A stretch of DNA of 64,000 nucleotides, taken from NCBI GenBank assembly GCA_965659685.1, contig CBFHXB010000010.1, forward strand, positions 22,481 to 86,480, in the 5' to 3' direction. The translations under genes were made by a program, and so were the position numbers. Below, piece by piece: positions 26,962-35,165 of the stretch (the first letter of the stretch is position 1; each line of letters begins with the position of its first letter). The notes beneath the pieces were generated by a model. That model ran no database searches. It was given only the letters and a program-made list of their open reading frames with translations, and was not told the origin of the DNA. The DNA is from MGIIa-L3 sp11892u (GTDB taxonomy: Archaea > Thermoplasmatota > Poseidoniia > Poseidoniales > Poseidoniaceae).

Positions 26962-27597
26962 ATGGGCCCGGTTTTCCCGCTCATGGCCCAGTCAGGACTC
27001 CTCCGCGGGGTGATGATGTGGGCCGTGGCCATCGCCGTGGTGAACGTCGCTTGGGCCCTTGTGGTGGACGGAGAAGCCGTGCGTGAACTCAACGATGCGG
27101 ACCACCCCTTCCAGGACAACGTTCCCGTTCCTATTCAGGGCCTATTGGGCGCACAAGGGCCCTTGCCGGCCGTGTTTGAGGCCGAGTTTGAACACCTCGT
27201 GGACCCCACCGAAGAGGTGGGTTGGGCCATCACATCCGCTGAGGGGACCCTCGTGGCAGGCTGGAACGGTACCGTGCAAGATGGAAGCAGCGGATGGCAA
27301 GGGAGCCTTCCTCCAGGGGACTACGTGCTGACGAGTTCAGGACCCGATGAGGTGGTGGCCTACATGTCGCTGACCCTCGAACCGCTCGGGCCCATGCGGG
27401 TGGAGGGGCACCTTTTCGCCACCTTCGGGCTCATCGTTCTCGCCTTTGCCGACCGGGGCATTCGACGGTGGCTCGACTCCCGGGAAGGCACAGACACGAC
27501 CGAATCCATCCCCGTTGGATTCCGAAGCGTCCGGCCGCTCATCGACGAAGATCCCGCCAACGTGGACGGGCAATGGAAGCCACCCGTGCGCGGCTGA
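26962..27597 (+). CDS. Membrane protein with two helices and an extracytoplasmic beta domain, function unknown
   Basis: 211 residues. A hydrophobic helix near residues 15-33 is followed by about 115 residues with strand-rich, secreted-like character (GWAITSAEGTLVAGWNG, SGWQGSLPPGDYVLTSSGP). A second helix lies near 149-165 and a short hydrophilic tail follows. The PPGDY-VLTS pattern resembles small beta-sandwich modules of secreted proteins. No family was recognised. It starts 3 bases after mptE and ends exactly where the convergent PolD gene ends. Confidence 0.6.
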   Translation: MGPVFPLMAQSGLLRGVMMWAVAIAVVNVAWALVVDGEAVRELNDADHPFQDNVPVPIQGLLGAQGPLPAVFEAEFEHLVDPTEEVGWAITSAEGTLVAGWNGTVQDGSSGWQGSLPPGDYVLTSSGPDEVVAYMSLTLEPLGPMRVEGHLFATFGLIVLAFADRGIRRWLDSREGTDTTESIPVGFRSVRPLIDEDPANVDGQWKPPVRG

Positions 27598-30500
27598 TCA
27601 CAGGAAATCGGCGAGGGACATTTGCCGCGCCCTGTCGTTGTTGAACAGGCTGTCCACGGACGAAGCCAACCACTCCACGTTCTGCCGGGTGTAGGTGTCC
27701 ACGCCGTAGGTTTCCATGACGTGACGCGTGACTTCGATGTACTTCCGCACCGCGCCCTCGGACACGGTCAGGGCGAGGTTTCCACCGCACTGATCGCCTT
27801 CCGAACGTGAGACGCCGTGCGCGGCGAGGCCTCGTCCGCTGGCCTTGGTCAATTGGATGCATTTTCCGGCCAAGGGCATGCGCCGGTACGAGTGACCGCA
27901 CTTCACGCAACGGACCTTCTGCCGTGCGTAGGCGTTGAGGTTGCCACGCAGATCGGGCAAGAAGTGAGACCGAATCACGCTGCTCGCAACAAGACGAATG
28001 TCCACGCCACGGAGCCTGTGGCCCAAATCCAGTTGACCGTTCATCTTGTCGATCATCGTCTCCAGGGTCTTGTATGCGGACAGCGCTGGGCCTCGGTCCA
28101 TCGCTTCACAGTCGTGGGTGAAACCGTATCCGCGCACCGCGGCCACCGTTCCGAGCCGCCGTTCGGCGATGTCCATCATCTCGAGAACGGTCTTGGGATG
28201 GGGCTGTTGTTGCGTGGCCTCGTAGAAGGCCGCTTCGTAGTACCATGCACAATCCACGTTCAGCGCTTCCTTGTCCACCTCGGTGGGGTTGAGGCGCGTG
28301 GTCAGCACCAAGGGTGCGTCCATTTGTCCACCACGGTTGGCGGGCAGGATGTCACGGCTGAAGTTCAGCAAGCCGTCCATGAGGAGCATGATGGCGTCTT
28401 CGTCGCCGTCGCAATTGCGCCGCTTCGCGGCATGGAACAGCGGATGAGCGTACCCGCCAGAACAATCCGCCCACCCGATGATCCGAGAGAGCACACCGCC
28501 AGACGTGTGCGGCGCAAGGGCGCAAATCAGGTGCCCGACCAAATCCTCTGGGGTCCGGACGTTGTAGAAGGGTGGCATGCCGTAGTAACGAACCAACAAA
28601 TCGTCGATGAAGGCCGCCGTTCGCAGGAAGAAATCCTTGGCGTTGGCGGCGACGATGAAATCCTGAGGGAAGAGTTCCAACACTTGGTCGTCCCGTTCAA
28701 GCGGCGCGCCCAGATGGTCGTGGGTGTACCCCAAATCGAGCAAAGCAGGCACGCTGGCCTCGATTTCCTTGGGGCGGAAATGGGTGACAGGGACGTCGCT
28801 CATGTCGTAGCGCACGGTGCCATCACGGAACACAGGCAACTCGTGGTGAGCACGGAGGATGCCCTTCTCGATCGGCTCCGGGGTCTGGTTTCGGCTGTTC
28901 AGCGTCTTGACACACTTGACTTGTTTCGGCAAGCGGTCCAAGCCGAGACGGATGCGTGCGTCCTCAAGCAACGTGTCCAGTTCCACGGTTTGCAGTTCAC
29001 CGCGCCGCCGTCCGTCGGCACGTGCGTTGCCGGCCATTTCGGTCGGTCCGCCGCAGGTTTCTCCAGCTCGTGGGCGGCCCATGTCGTCCACCTTCCGATG
29101 ATGGCAGTTGAGTTGCGGGCTTTCCTTACCGCACACGGTGCACACCCTGCGACCGACCTGCACGCGGATGCTTCCTTTTTCCTCGGCGTTGGCCAGCAAC
29201 CGCTGAGGGCCACCGTTGAGGTCGATGGGGAAGAGGGCGTGCGATTTCGGGTTCATGACCCGAGCGGCCGCTTTCTCGGGTCGCCCCATGCGGCAGCCGA
29301 CACGAATGGGAGCGCTGTGTTCCCAGCGCAGTCGCGACGCCCGGCGAACGAGCGGGAGCAGTCCGTCCACCACGTGATCGTCTTCCAGCACTTGCGCGGC
29401 GTGGTAGGCCTTGGGATCGGCCGGCCCAGGGTCAGGCACTTCGGCGGCCGCCGCTCGCCCGACCTCGTCTGTTTCGGCGATGCCCAACCCGCGCTGGCGT
29501 GCGTCGGTTTCTGCGGCGATGCGAACGGTGGCACGTTCGGCGTCGAGCTCCTTGGCTCGACCACGTTCAGCATCGAGCAAGGCTGCTGCTTCGCGAAGGT
29601 CGTCGATGCGGCGTTGCACGGCTCCTGCCATGTCTTCCACGGCAAGCGGTTGTGGGCCTTCGCTGCTGAAGCCAAATCCTTCCAACATCGCTTCCCATCC
29701 ACCGGTCAAGAGCAGGTCCTCACCGTCGTGCCGATGTTCCACGCCGAGGAGGAGCGCGGCACCTTTGGCCAGGCCATGCTGCAAAAAGGTCCACCATTCA
29801 GGGGTGCCTTGTTCGAAAATCCCCGCCTCGGGGCGGACCGTTGGACCGGGGACGGAGCGCGTTTCGTACGCGGGTTCACGTTCCGGTCGGAGTTCGTCCA
29901 TGACGTCCGAACCCCATCCAACCACGCCTCCAGGCACGCGCAGGTGACGGCCGTCACCGCCGGCCTCGATGGTCGAGGAAGCAATCAGGTCCAGCCACGC
30001 CGGCATCCATTCGATGGGTAGATCGAGGAACCACGGATTGTTCGGTGGCGCCATGGAGGTGCCAAAGCGCAAGGCGACCTCCTTGGCTTGCGACCACGAC
30101 AGGGTTCGACGGCGCAGCCATGGGTGCCACGCGTTCCGCGCCAGGGCCCTGGCGACGTCGTCCTCGCCGGGCGTTCGCCCGGGCAAATCTTCGGGCATGT
30201 CCGTTCGGTCGCATCCCAGCACCTTTGCGAGGTCGTTGACGTCTGCTTCCGTAGCAAGACGGTTCAACAAGTCCGAGGCCCACCAATCGGTGGTGTAGCC
30301 TGCGGGAACCAGCGACTTGTTGTTCTCCATGAATTCGCCGTAGCCCAACACCAATTCGCCGTTGTCCCACACCGATCCAACCTCGGGGCGCAACGCGAGG
30401 TAGGCGTTCAGGTCGTCCACGCGGCGGAAGGTGCCGTTGCGCAGGATGATCCACGGCCCATCGCTTTCGTCGCATGGCGTGATGGCGCAGGCTTTGCCGG

Positions 30501-31650
30501 GGCGCTCAATTTTCATCTGCGTCCCGACGGTGATGAAGTCGTCCATCGCGGCCATGCAGGCCGGATTGGCGCTGGCTGCGGCCAAGCCAGAGGGGCGAGC
30601 ACGGCCGTACCTCAATCGGAAACCTCCGGCTTCCAGCGGGGCACCGAAGACCGGACGGCCCGCGATGATGTCGTTCATGAATTTCGAAATGGGCGCGACG
30701 CGACGGGAGGCGAAGCTCTTGGCGCCGCCCTCTTCCTCGGCCTTGCCTTTGGCGGCGAACTTGGAGATGAAGTCCCAGCCGGGGACCTCAAGGCGCTCCG
30801 TGTGTTTCTGGATCTTTGGCGCTTTCAGGCACATGCCTTCGCCGATGACCAGCAGCACGCCACCGCGGATGCGGGTGTCGTCGATGTTGCGCACACGTCC
30901 ATACCCGGCACACTCGATGCGTTCGGTGGATTCACCGTTGATCATGATGGGGCAGGCCCGAACGATTTCTTCGATCTCAGCCGGCGAGGGGCGGTATTGC
31001 AGGTTGCCTCGGAAGAGGCCGAACTCTTCCTTGACACGCTCCACTTCAGGGTCGGTGGGCTTGTACGGGTCGATGCCCAATTCCCGGCGGATCATGTCGG
31101 CGATGAGCACGGCAAGGGCTTGTGCGGTTCCACCCGCGGCACGGATGGGTCCGGCGAAGAAGACGGACACGAAGGAGGACCCGTCGACGTTGCTCAGCAG
31201 CCGCACTTCGGAGATCCCTTCCAGGGGAGCCACAAGGACGGCTTCGGTCAGGACCGCCAGGCCCACGCGAAGGCCCACGTCGATGCTCTTGACCATGTCA
31301 TAGCCGTTGTCCCGGAAGGCCGCAGCGACTTTCTGGGCCATCAGGATGGACGTCGTTTCACGGTCGTGCTCAGCCAACATGGCACGGATGTCATCGGCCA
31401 CCGGATGGCCGTCAAGGTGCTCGACGAGCAGCTTCTCGGTCCTGCTGGCCAGATCGGCGGCCCGAGGAATTTCGACGTGGTCACGAGGATCGAAGCGCTT
31501 GGAACGGGCCGCTTCGGCGATGGTATAGGCTTCGTCGGTGCGCTCGTCCAGCCACAGGTGGTAGCGCTCCATTTCTGCTTCCAAGCGGGGCACGTCGAGC
31601 CCGACCAAGGGGTCATGCAGTGGGGCGCCGACGGGGTCGGTCGACGCCAT
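27598..31650 (-). CDS. polC: DNA polymerase D (PolD) large catalytic subunit DP2
   Basis: 1350 residues. DP2 is the catalytic subunit of the archaeal replicative polymerase PolD, working with the exonuclease subunit DP1, which is not in this window. Visible family signatures are AAGGTAQALAVLIADMIRRELG in the N-terminal third (quoted here only in part as GGTAQALAV), RVGCRMGRPEKA near residue 787, a zinc module CTVCGKESPQLNCHH near 840, the catalytic-loop segment RGGQMDAPLVLT near 1107 and a C-terminal zinc module CVKCGHSYRRMPLAGKC near 1250. An Ala/Glu/Arg-rich helical stretch at about residues 675-745 is longer than expected and accounts for the large size. No intein splice motifs were seen. 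Confidence 0.96.
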   Translation of the reverse strand: MASTDPVGAPLHDPLVGLDVPRLEAEMERYHLWLDERTDEAYTIAEAARSKRFDPRDHVEIPRAADLASRTEKLLVEHLDGHPVADDIRAMLAEHDRETTSILMAQKVAAAFRDNGYDMVKSIDVGLRVGLAVLTEAVLVAPLEGISEVRLLSNVDGSSFVSVFFAGPIRAAGGTAQALAVLIADMIRRELGIDPYKPTDPEVERVKEEFGLFRGNLQYRPSPAEIEEIVRACPIMINGESTERIECAGYGRVRNIDDTRIRGGVLLVIGEGMCLKAPKIQKHTERLEVPGWDFISKFAAKGKAEEEGGAKSFASRRVAPISKFMNDIIAGRPVFGAPLEAGGFRLRYGRARPSGLAAASANPACMAAMDDFITVGTQMKIERPGKACAITPCDESDGPWIILRNGTFRRVDDLNAYLALRPEVGSVWDNGELVLGYGEFMENNKSLVPAGYTTDWWASDLLNRLATEADVNDLAKVLGCDRTDMPEDLPGRTPGEDDVARALARNAWHPWLRRRTLSWSQAKEVALRFGTSMAPPNNPWFLDLPIEWMPAWLDLIASSTIEAGGDGRHLRVPGGVVGWGSDVMDELRPEREPAYETRSVPGPTVRPEAGIFEQGTPEWWTFLQHGLAKGAALLLGVEHRHDGEDLLLTGGWEAMLEGFGFSSEGPQPLAVEDMAGAVQRRIDDLREAAALLDAERGRAKELDAERATVRIAAETDARQRGLGIAETDEVGRAAAAEVPDPGPADPKAYHAAQVLEDDHVVDGLLPLVRRASRLRWEHSAPIRVGCRMGRPEKAAARVMNPKSHALFPIDLNGGPQRLLANAEEKGSIRVQVGRRVCTVCGKESPQLNCHHRKVDDMGRPRAGETCGGPTEMAGNARADGRRRGELQTVELDTLLEDARIRLGLDRLPKQVKCVKTLNSRNQTPEPIEKGILRAHHELPVFRDGTVRYDMSDVPVTHFRPKEIEASVPALLDLGYTHDHLGAPLERDDQVLELFPQDFIVAANAKDFFLRTAAFIDDLLVRYYGMPPFYNVRTPEDLVGHLICALAPHTSGGVLSRIIGWADCSGGYAHPLFHAAKRRNCDGDEDAIMLLMDGLLNFSRDILPANRGGQMDAPLVLTTRLNPTEVDKEALNVDCAWYYEAAFYEATQQQPHPKTVLEMMDIAERRLGTVAAVRGYGFTHDCEAMDRGPALSAYKTLETMIDKMNGQLDLGHRLRGVDIRLVASSVIRSHFLPDLRGNLNAYARQKVRCVKCGHSYRRMPLAGKCIQLTKASGRGLAAHGVSRSEGDQCGGNLALTVSEGAVRKYIEVTRHVMETYGVDTYTRQNVEWLASSVDSLFNNDRARQMSLADFL

Positions 31651-31747
31651 AGCGCATCAGTCCGGGCGACCGTTCATCAATCCAACGTCGCTTTATCGTC
31701 GTCCGTTCGCAGCAACGTTTTTGTTGAAAACATACGAATTTGGCAGC

Positions 31748-32620
31748 ATGAACCACCCCCTTCGTGCCATCAACGTGCTTACTTTCTCCCTCCTGCTAAT
31801 CCTAACCGGTTGCATGGGACTCATACCCGAAGAGGCTGACCCGGTTGGGGATGCCGATGCAGAGGACGCAGGCACGTCCTCATCGGCCATGCACGCCAAT
31901 GCCCCGGTGGTCTCGCTGAATTGGAACTCCATGGATTTGGTGAACTACAACGCCGCCGGCATCATGGAATCCGTGACCATGTCGGTGTACCATGCAGCCG
32001 TTGACGCCGACGGAGACATCGTAGAGATGGGGTATGACCTCAATTTGGACGGCACGATTGACGTAAACGTCACCGCGATGCATGGATGGACCACATTCAA
32101 TCAGGGTGCCATCAACTTCGTTGAGTTCCCTTTGAACTCAGATTATGAGGTCACTACGTACGCTTTCATCGCAAAGGATTCAACAGGATTGGCGGCGGTT
32201 GAGATGATGACAGAAGTCGCCACCGTCGATACCTTCGTGCCACCATGGAATGGCGTCTATGTGTTTGACGCCGAAGACGCGGGAGGCGACGTCACCACCG
32301 GCACCGATGACAACCTGGTTCGCGTCACCATGACGCAGGGCTCTGGTATCAACTGGTCGTCTGTGAGCGTGAAGATCAGCGTCAACAACGACGCACCGAT
32401 CACCTGCGACCGCGACTCCGGCGACGGCGTCGACACCGACTGCATGCTCGTCGAATTCGGCGACAGCTCGGACAGCGAGTGGACCATCGGCGACGGTGTG
32501 ACCATCGTTGAGAACGGCCAGGACCTCTGCACCGCAGGCGCATCTTGCAGCATCGAGGTGACCATCACCGACGTCCGTCAGGGCCTCACGATGGATCAAT
32601 CATCTACTGTCGCGCAGTAA
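31748..32620 (+). CDS. Lipoprotein whose C-terminal domain is copied from a type IV pilin
   Basis: 290 residues. ATG 31748 begins a lipoprotein signal (MNHPLRAINVLTF..., lipobox LTGC), so the protein is probably surface-anchored. Residues about 48-168 form a secreted-type beta domain with a calcium-like loop (DADGDIVEMG, DLNLDGTIDVN), reminiscent of Ig/PKD-like modules. From about residue 172 (VFDAEDAGG) to the end, the protein matches the body of the pilin that begins at 63669. The two match almost base for base over the 182 bases visible in both. The shared domain has paired Cys (TCDRDSGDGVDTDC, LCTAGASC) that could form disulfides. Downstream pyrE follows after about 50 bases. Function unknown; adhesion or surface display is a guess. 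Confidence 0.75.
   Translation: MNHPLRAINVLTFSLLLILTGCMGLIPEEADPVGDADAEDAGTSSSAMHANAPVVSLNWNSMDLVNYNAAGIMESVTMSVYHAAVDADGDIVEMGYDLNLDGTIDVNVTAMHGWTTFNQGAINFVEFPLNSDYEVTTYAFIAKDSTGLAAVEMMTEVATVDTFVPPWNGVYVFDAEDAGGDVTTGTDDNLVRVTMTQGSGINWSSVSVKISVNNDAPITCDRDSGDGVDTDCMLVEFGDSSDSEWTIGDGVTIVENGQDLCTAGASCSIEVTITDVRQGLTMDQSSTVAQ
32261..32442 (+). repeat. Copy 1 of a pilin-domain cassette shared with 63819-64000
   Basis: Aligned by eye at a fixed offset of 31558 bases without gaps. I count about 8 mismatches in 182 positions, and two uninterrupted identical blocks of roughly 70 bases each. Mismatches fall mostly in third codon positions, with one cluster around the codons after INW. The second copy is cut by the end of the window, so the true length of the repeat is not known. 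Confidence 0.9.
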
Positions 32621-32672
32621 GCCTCAGTTTACTTCGGGAAGGTTGATGCCCCCGCCGCCGGGCCTTGGAGGC

Positions 32673-33269
32673 ATGACGGTGGACGCCAGCCTCGCCGAGG
32701 ACCCACGACGGGCGAGGCTCGTCGACCTCGTGCGCGACCTTTCCTTCCTCGACGGCGGCAGCGACGACGCCTTCACCCTCGCCAGCGGCCGCACCTCGCG
32801 CTGGTTTTTCGACCTCAAACCCGCCATGATGCACCCCGAAGCAGCCCGGCTGATCGGCGCCCTCATCTGCGCCCGCCTGCCGGCCTACGAGGCCGACGTC
32901 GTCGGCGGTCTGGAACTGGGTGCTGTGCCGCTCACGGCGCTGGTCATCGCCAACGCCGATGCCCCTGCATCGCTTCGCGGCATCATGGTCAGGAAGGAAC
33001 CCAAGGGGCGCGGTGGCCGGAAGACGAACAACCCCCCGGGCGTGGAGGGTTCCTCCCTTTCTGGCGGCGGCCGAATCGTGGTCTTGGAAGACGTCACCAC
33101 CACGGGTGGTTCGGCGGTCAAGGCCGTCGAGCGCCTGCGTTCAGAAACCGATTGCGAGGTCGTGGGTGTCATCTCCATCCTTGACCGTCAAGAGGGCGGC
33201 GCGGAGGCCTTTGCCGCCGCAGGCATCCCTTTCGAGAGTTTGCTCGTCCGTGCCGACATCACAGGGTGA
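32673..33269 (+). CDS. pyrE: Orotate phosphoribosyltransferase
   Basis: 198 residues, normal for the family. It joins orotate to PRPP to make orotidine monophosphate in pyrimidine synthesis. The orotate-side motif FTLASGRTSRWFFDLKP and the PRPP-binding signature IVVLEDVTTTGGSAVKAVE are clear. KEPKGRGGRK, with the flexible-loop lysines, lies between them. The start is ambiguous: ATG 32673 (MTVDASLAEDPRR) gives the usual N-terminus, while ATG 32646 adds a Pro/Gly-rich leader with its own SD-like GGAAGG. The next gene starts 4 bases after the stop, indicating a shared transcript with the THUMP-like methyltransferase. Confidence 0.95.
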   Translation: MTVDASLAEDPRRARLVDLVRDLSFLDGGSDDAFTLASGRTSRWFFDLKPAMMHPEAARLIGALICARLPAYEADVVGGLELGAVPLTALVIANADAPASLRGIMVRKEPKGRGGRKTNNPPGVEGSSLSGGGRIVVLEDVTTTGGSAVKAVERLRSETDCEVVGVISILDRQEGGAEAFAAAGIPFESLLVRADITG

Positions 33270-33273
33270 GCCC

Positions 33274-34572
33274 ATGGCGTACGAGGTGCTCGTCCCCGCC
33301 GAGCTGGAGGAGGACCCTTCGCTCACCGTTGTGCGGGATTCGACCGCGCCAGACGGATTGCATTTCGTTCATGGTGAGGCGGCCAAACCCCTCGCGACTC
33401 CGTGGCAAGTGGGTGCGGAACGTGCCGCTTTGCTCAATCCCGAGCGCCTTCCTTCCGGCGTCGTGCTGGACGTGGCCTGCGGCAGTGGTGTGCAATTGGC
33501 TGCCCTAGCCGCCATCCTCGAACGTCCCGCCGTCGGCATCGAACTGGACCCGAGCCGTGCCCGAGCGAGCGCGCAGAACCTGCGAACGGTGGCCGCTTGG
33601 TTCGGCGCTTTGAACGCCCCCTGGTTCGTGCAATCGCGCGTCCTTGTCGGCAACGGCACCAATGCTGAAGGCGTGCTGGCCGCCCTTGGAAGCCCCGGCA
33701 TCGGTTTGCTCCAACTCGATCCAGCCCGTCCACGCAATTCGCGCACGCACGATTTGGAGGAGATGGCCCCCTCGCCGAACGAGGTCCTCAGTGCGTGGGC
33801 TCCCCTCCTTGCGCAGGGCCCCGACGGCCCCGCCGTTTTGTTGGACCTCTCGCCACGGTTGACCCACGAGCAACGCCTCTCCCTTGAGGCCATGATCGAC
33901 ACCCATCTTCCCGGTGTGCAGCGGACTTGGGTCTGGGGCTCCCGTGGCGGCGGTCGTGTGGACCGTCTTTCCGCATGGTTGGGCGGCGCCTCAACCCCAG
34001 AGGTCGCCCGCCGCTTTGTCCGCTATCCTGCCAACGGGTCAATGCCTTTGATCGTCGAAGGCGGTCGCGCGCTTCCGCTTGGCGAAGACCTTCCCGAACA
34101 GGTACGCCGGCCTCCACGACGCGGGGAGCACGTCAGCCTCGTCGACGCCGCCTTGCTCGCTTCGGGGCTGGCAGAGCCGTGGCTCACGTCCCATCTCGGC
34201 GCCGAGGCAACGCTGACGTGGACGGCGGTCGAAGGACGACGCCCGCAGGTTCACCATGACGCGCCCCTGGACCTCGACCCTAATCAGCGCGGTCTGATTC
34301 AAGCCTCAGGCCGCATCGTTGCCGTGGTCCACCACGCTCCAAACGAAGCGAACATCGACGACCTCGTGGTCATGGCCTTGGAGCACGACGTGGCCCGTTT
34401 GACCCTGAGGTGCACGCTGCCCGCCGATGTTCAGCCGAAGCTCCAGGGTTCGCTCGACCGGCAATTGTCCCGTCGACATGGGCGCCGTCAGGCCTTTCTC
34501 TGCCATGCAGGACAGGGACCTGAAGTTCACTTGCTCTGCGTCGGCCCCACCGTTCAAGAAGGAACGCGCTGA
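33274..34572 (+). CDS. SAM-dependent methyltransferase with THUMP-like C-terminal domain
   Basis: 432 residues. A class I methyltransferase core begins near residue 62: VVLDVACGSGVQLAAL is the SAM-binding motif I, IELDPSRARA is motif II, and LLQLDPARPRNSR takes the place of the catalytic motif IV. The DPAR motif plus the C-terminal region (roughly 290-432) resembles the THUMP-like methyltransferases described in bacteria, whose substrate is thought to be RNA. The gene starts with ATG 33274, 4 bases after pyrE. The reading frame can be read further upstream inside pyrE, but that part is antiphase noise. Substrate unknown. Confidence 0.75.
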   Translation: MAYEVLVPAELEEDPSLTVVRDSTAPDGLHFVHGEAAKPLATPWQVGAERAALLNPERLPSGVVLDVACGSGVQLAALAAILERPAVGIELDPSRARASAQNLRTVAAWFGALNAPWFVQSRVLVGNGTNAEGVLAALGSPGIGLLQLDPARPRNSRTHDLEEMAPSPNEVLSAWAPLLAQGPDGPAVLLDLSPRLTHEQRLSLEAMIDTHLPGVQRTWVWGSRGGGRVDRLSAWLGGASTPEVARRFVRYPANGSMPLIVEGGRALPLGEDLPEQVRRPPRRGEHVSLVDAALLASGLAEPWLTSHLGAEATLTWTAVEGRRPQVHHDAPLDLDPNQRGLIQASGRIVAVVHHAPNEANIDDLVVMALEHDVARLTLRCTLPADVQPKLQGSLDRQLSRRHGRRQAFLCHAGQGPEVHLLCVGPTVQEGTR

Positions 34573-34616
34573 ACGCGACGCTGCGCCTCAGGGCGCACCG
34601 TTCCATGGGCCGCGGT

Positions 34617-34625
34617 CTTCAAATA
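34617..34625 (+). promoter_or_regulatory. Candidate promoter element (CTTCAAATA) of the ribosomal operon
   Basis: CTTCAAATA lies 59 bases before the S13 start codon. The same nine bases occur at 63611 before the pilin gene and a related CTTCAAGAG before the tRNA. If it is the TATA/box A element, transcription would start near 34645-34650 and leave a leader long enough to hold the S13 Shine-Dalgarno. Confidence 0.4.
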
Positions 34626-34670
34626 GGGGAGTTCGGTCGGCACGTTGCTCGACACCATGTCGAACGCGAT

Positions 34671-34675
34671 GGAGG
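34671..34675 (+). promoter_or_regulatory. Shine-Dalgarno site that fixes the S13 start
   Basis: GGAGG sits 8 bases before ATG 34684. Three in-frame starts lie upstream (TTG 34645, ATG 34657, ATG 34669), but only 34684 has a well-placed ribosome-binding site and gives a normal archaeal S13 N-terminus. Confidence 0.7.
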
Positions 34676-34683
34676 CATCACAG

Positions 34684-35148
34684 ATGGCCAAGAAGGACGA
34701 AGACCTTGGGGACGATTTCTCCTACATCATCCGCATGTCGGACACGGACGTGGACGGCCTTCGGCCGCTCGGATCGGCCCTGACCGCCATCAACGGTGTT
34801 GGCGACCGCACCGCCATCCAAATCTGCCGTCAGACCGGCTTCGAGCCGACCCGCTTGGCCGGCCATCTCACGCCCGAGGAGCAGCAGACCCTCATGGAGG
34901 CCGTCGAAGAATACGCGGAGAAGGTCCCCTTGTGGATGCTGAACCGCCAGCGCGACATCGAGAGCGGCGAGGAACTCCACCTCACCGGTCAGCAAGTCAA
35001 GCTCGTCCAGAAGGACGACATCGACCGGCTCCGTGCCATCAAGGCCTACCGCGGTGTGCGTCACGCCAACCGCCAGAAGGTCCGTGGTCAGCGCGGTCGT
35101 TCCAACGGCCGCTTCGGCCTGACGCTGGGTGTCCAGCGCAAGAAGTGA
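34684..35148 (+). CDS. rps13: Small ribosomal subunit protein S13 (uS13)
   Basis: 154 residues. S13 sits in the head of the 30S subunit and contacts 5S-side elements and P-site tRNA. Archaeal S13 features seen are YIIRMSDTDVDGLRPLGSAL, the helix-two-turn-helix around GVGDRTAIQIC, and the basic C-terminus YRGVRHANRQKVRGQRGRSN. It opens the classic archaeal cluster S13-S4-S11-RpoD, with 17 bases to S4. The start was set by the GGAGG site at 34671. It is preceded by the methyltransferase gene with about 110 bases between, the largest gap near here, consistent with a promoter. Confidence 0.97.
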   Translation: MAKKDEDLGDDFSYIIRMSDTDVDGLRPLGSALTAINGVGDRTAIQICRQTGFEPTRLAGHLTPEEQQTLMEAVEEYAEKVPLWMLNRQRDIESGEELHLTGQQVKLVQKDDIDRLRAIKAYRGVRHANRQKVRGQRGRSNGRFGLTLGVQRKK

Positions 35149-35165
35149 GGATGAGGTGAGGCAAC

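Noticed and set aside
29290..29640. Possible intein in PolD large subunit
   Set aside because: The extra stretch has no Cys/Ser start, no HN end and no endonuclease motifs; it looks like a helical insertion.
27817..30021. A 734-codon plus-strand open frame opposite the PolD gene
   Set aside because: DP2 similarity is unmistakable on the other strand. The antisense product has no recognisable motif.
32920..33273. In-frame upstream extension of the THUMP-like methyltransferase into pyrE
   Set aside because: It is a second frame of pyrE, and the methyltransferase similarity begins at ATG 33274.
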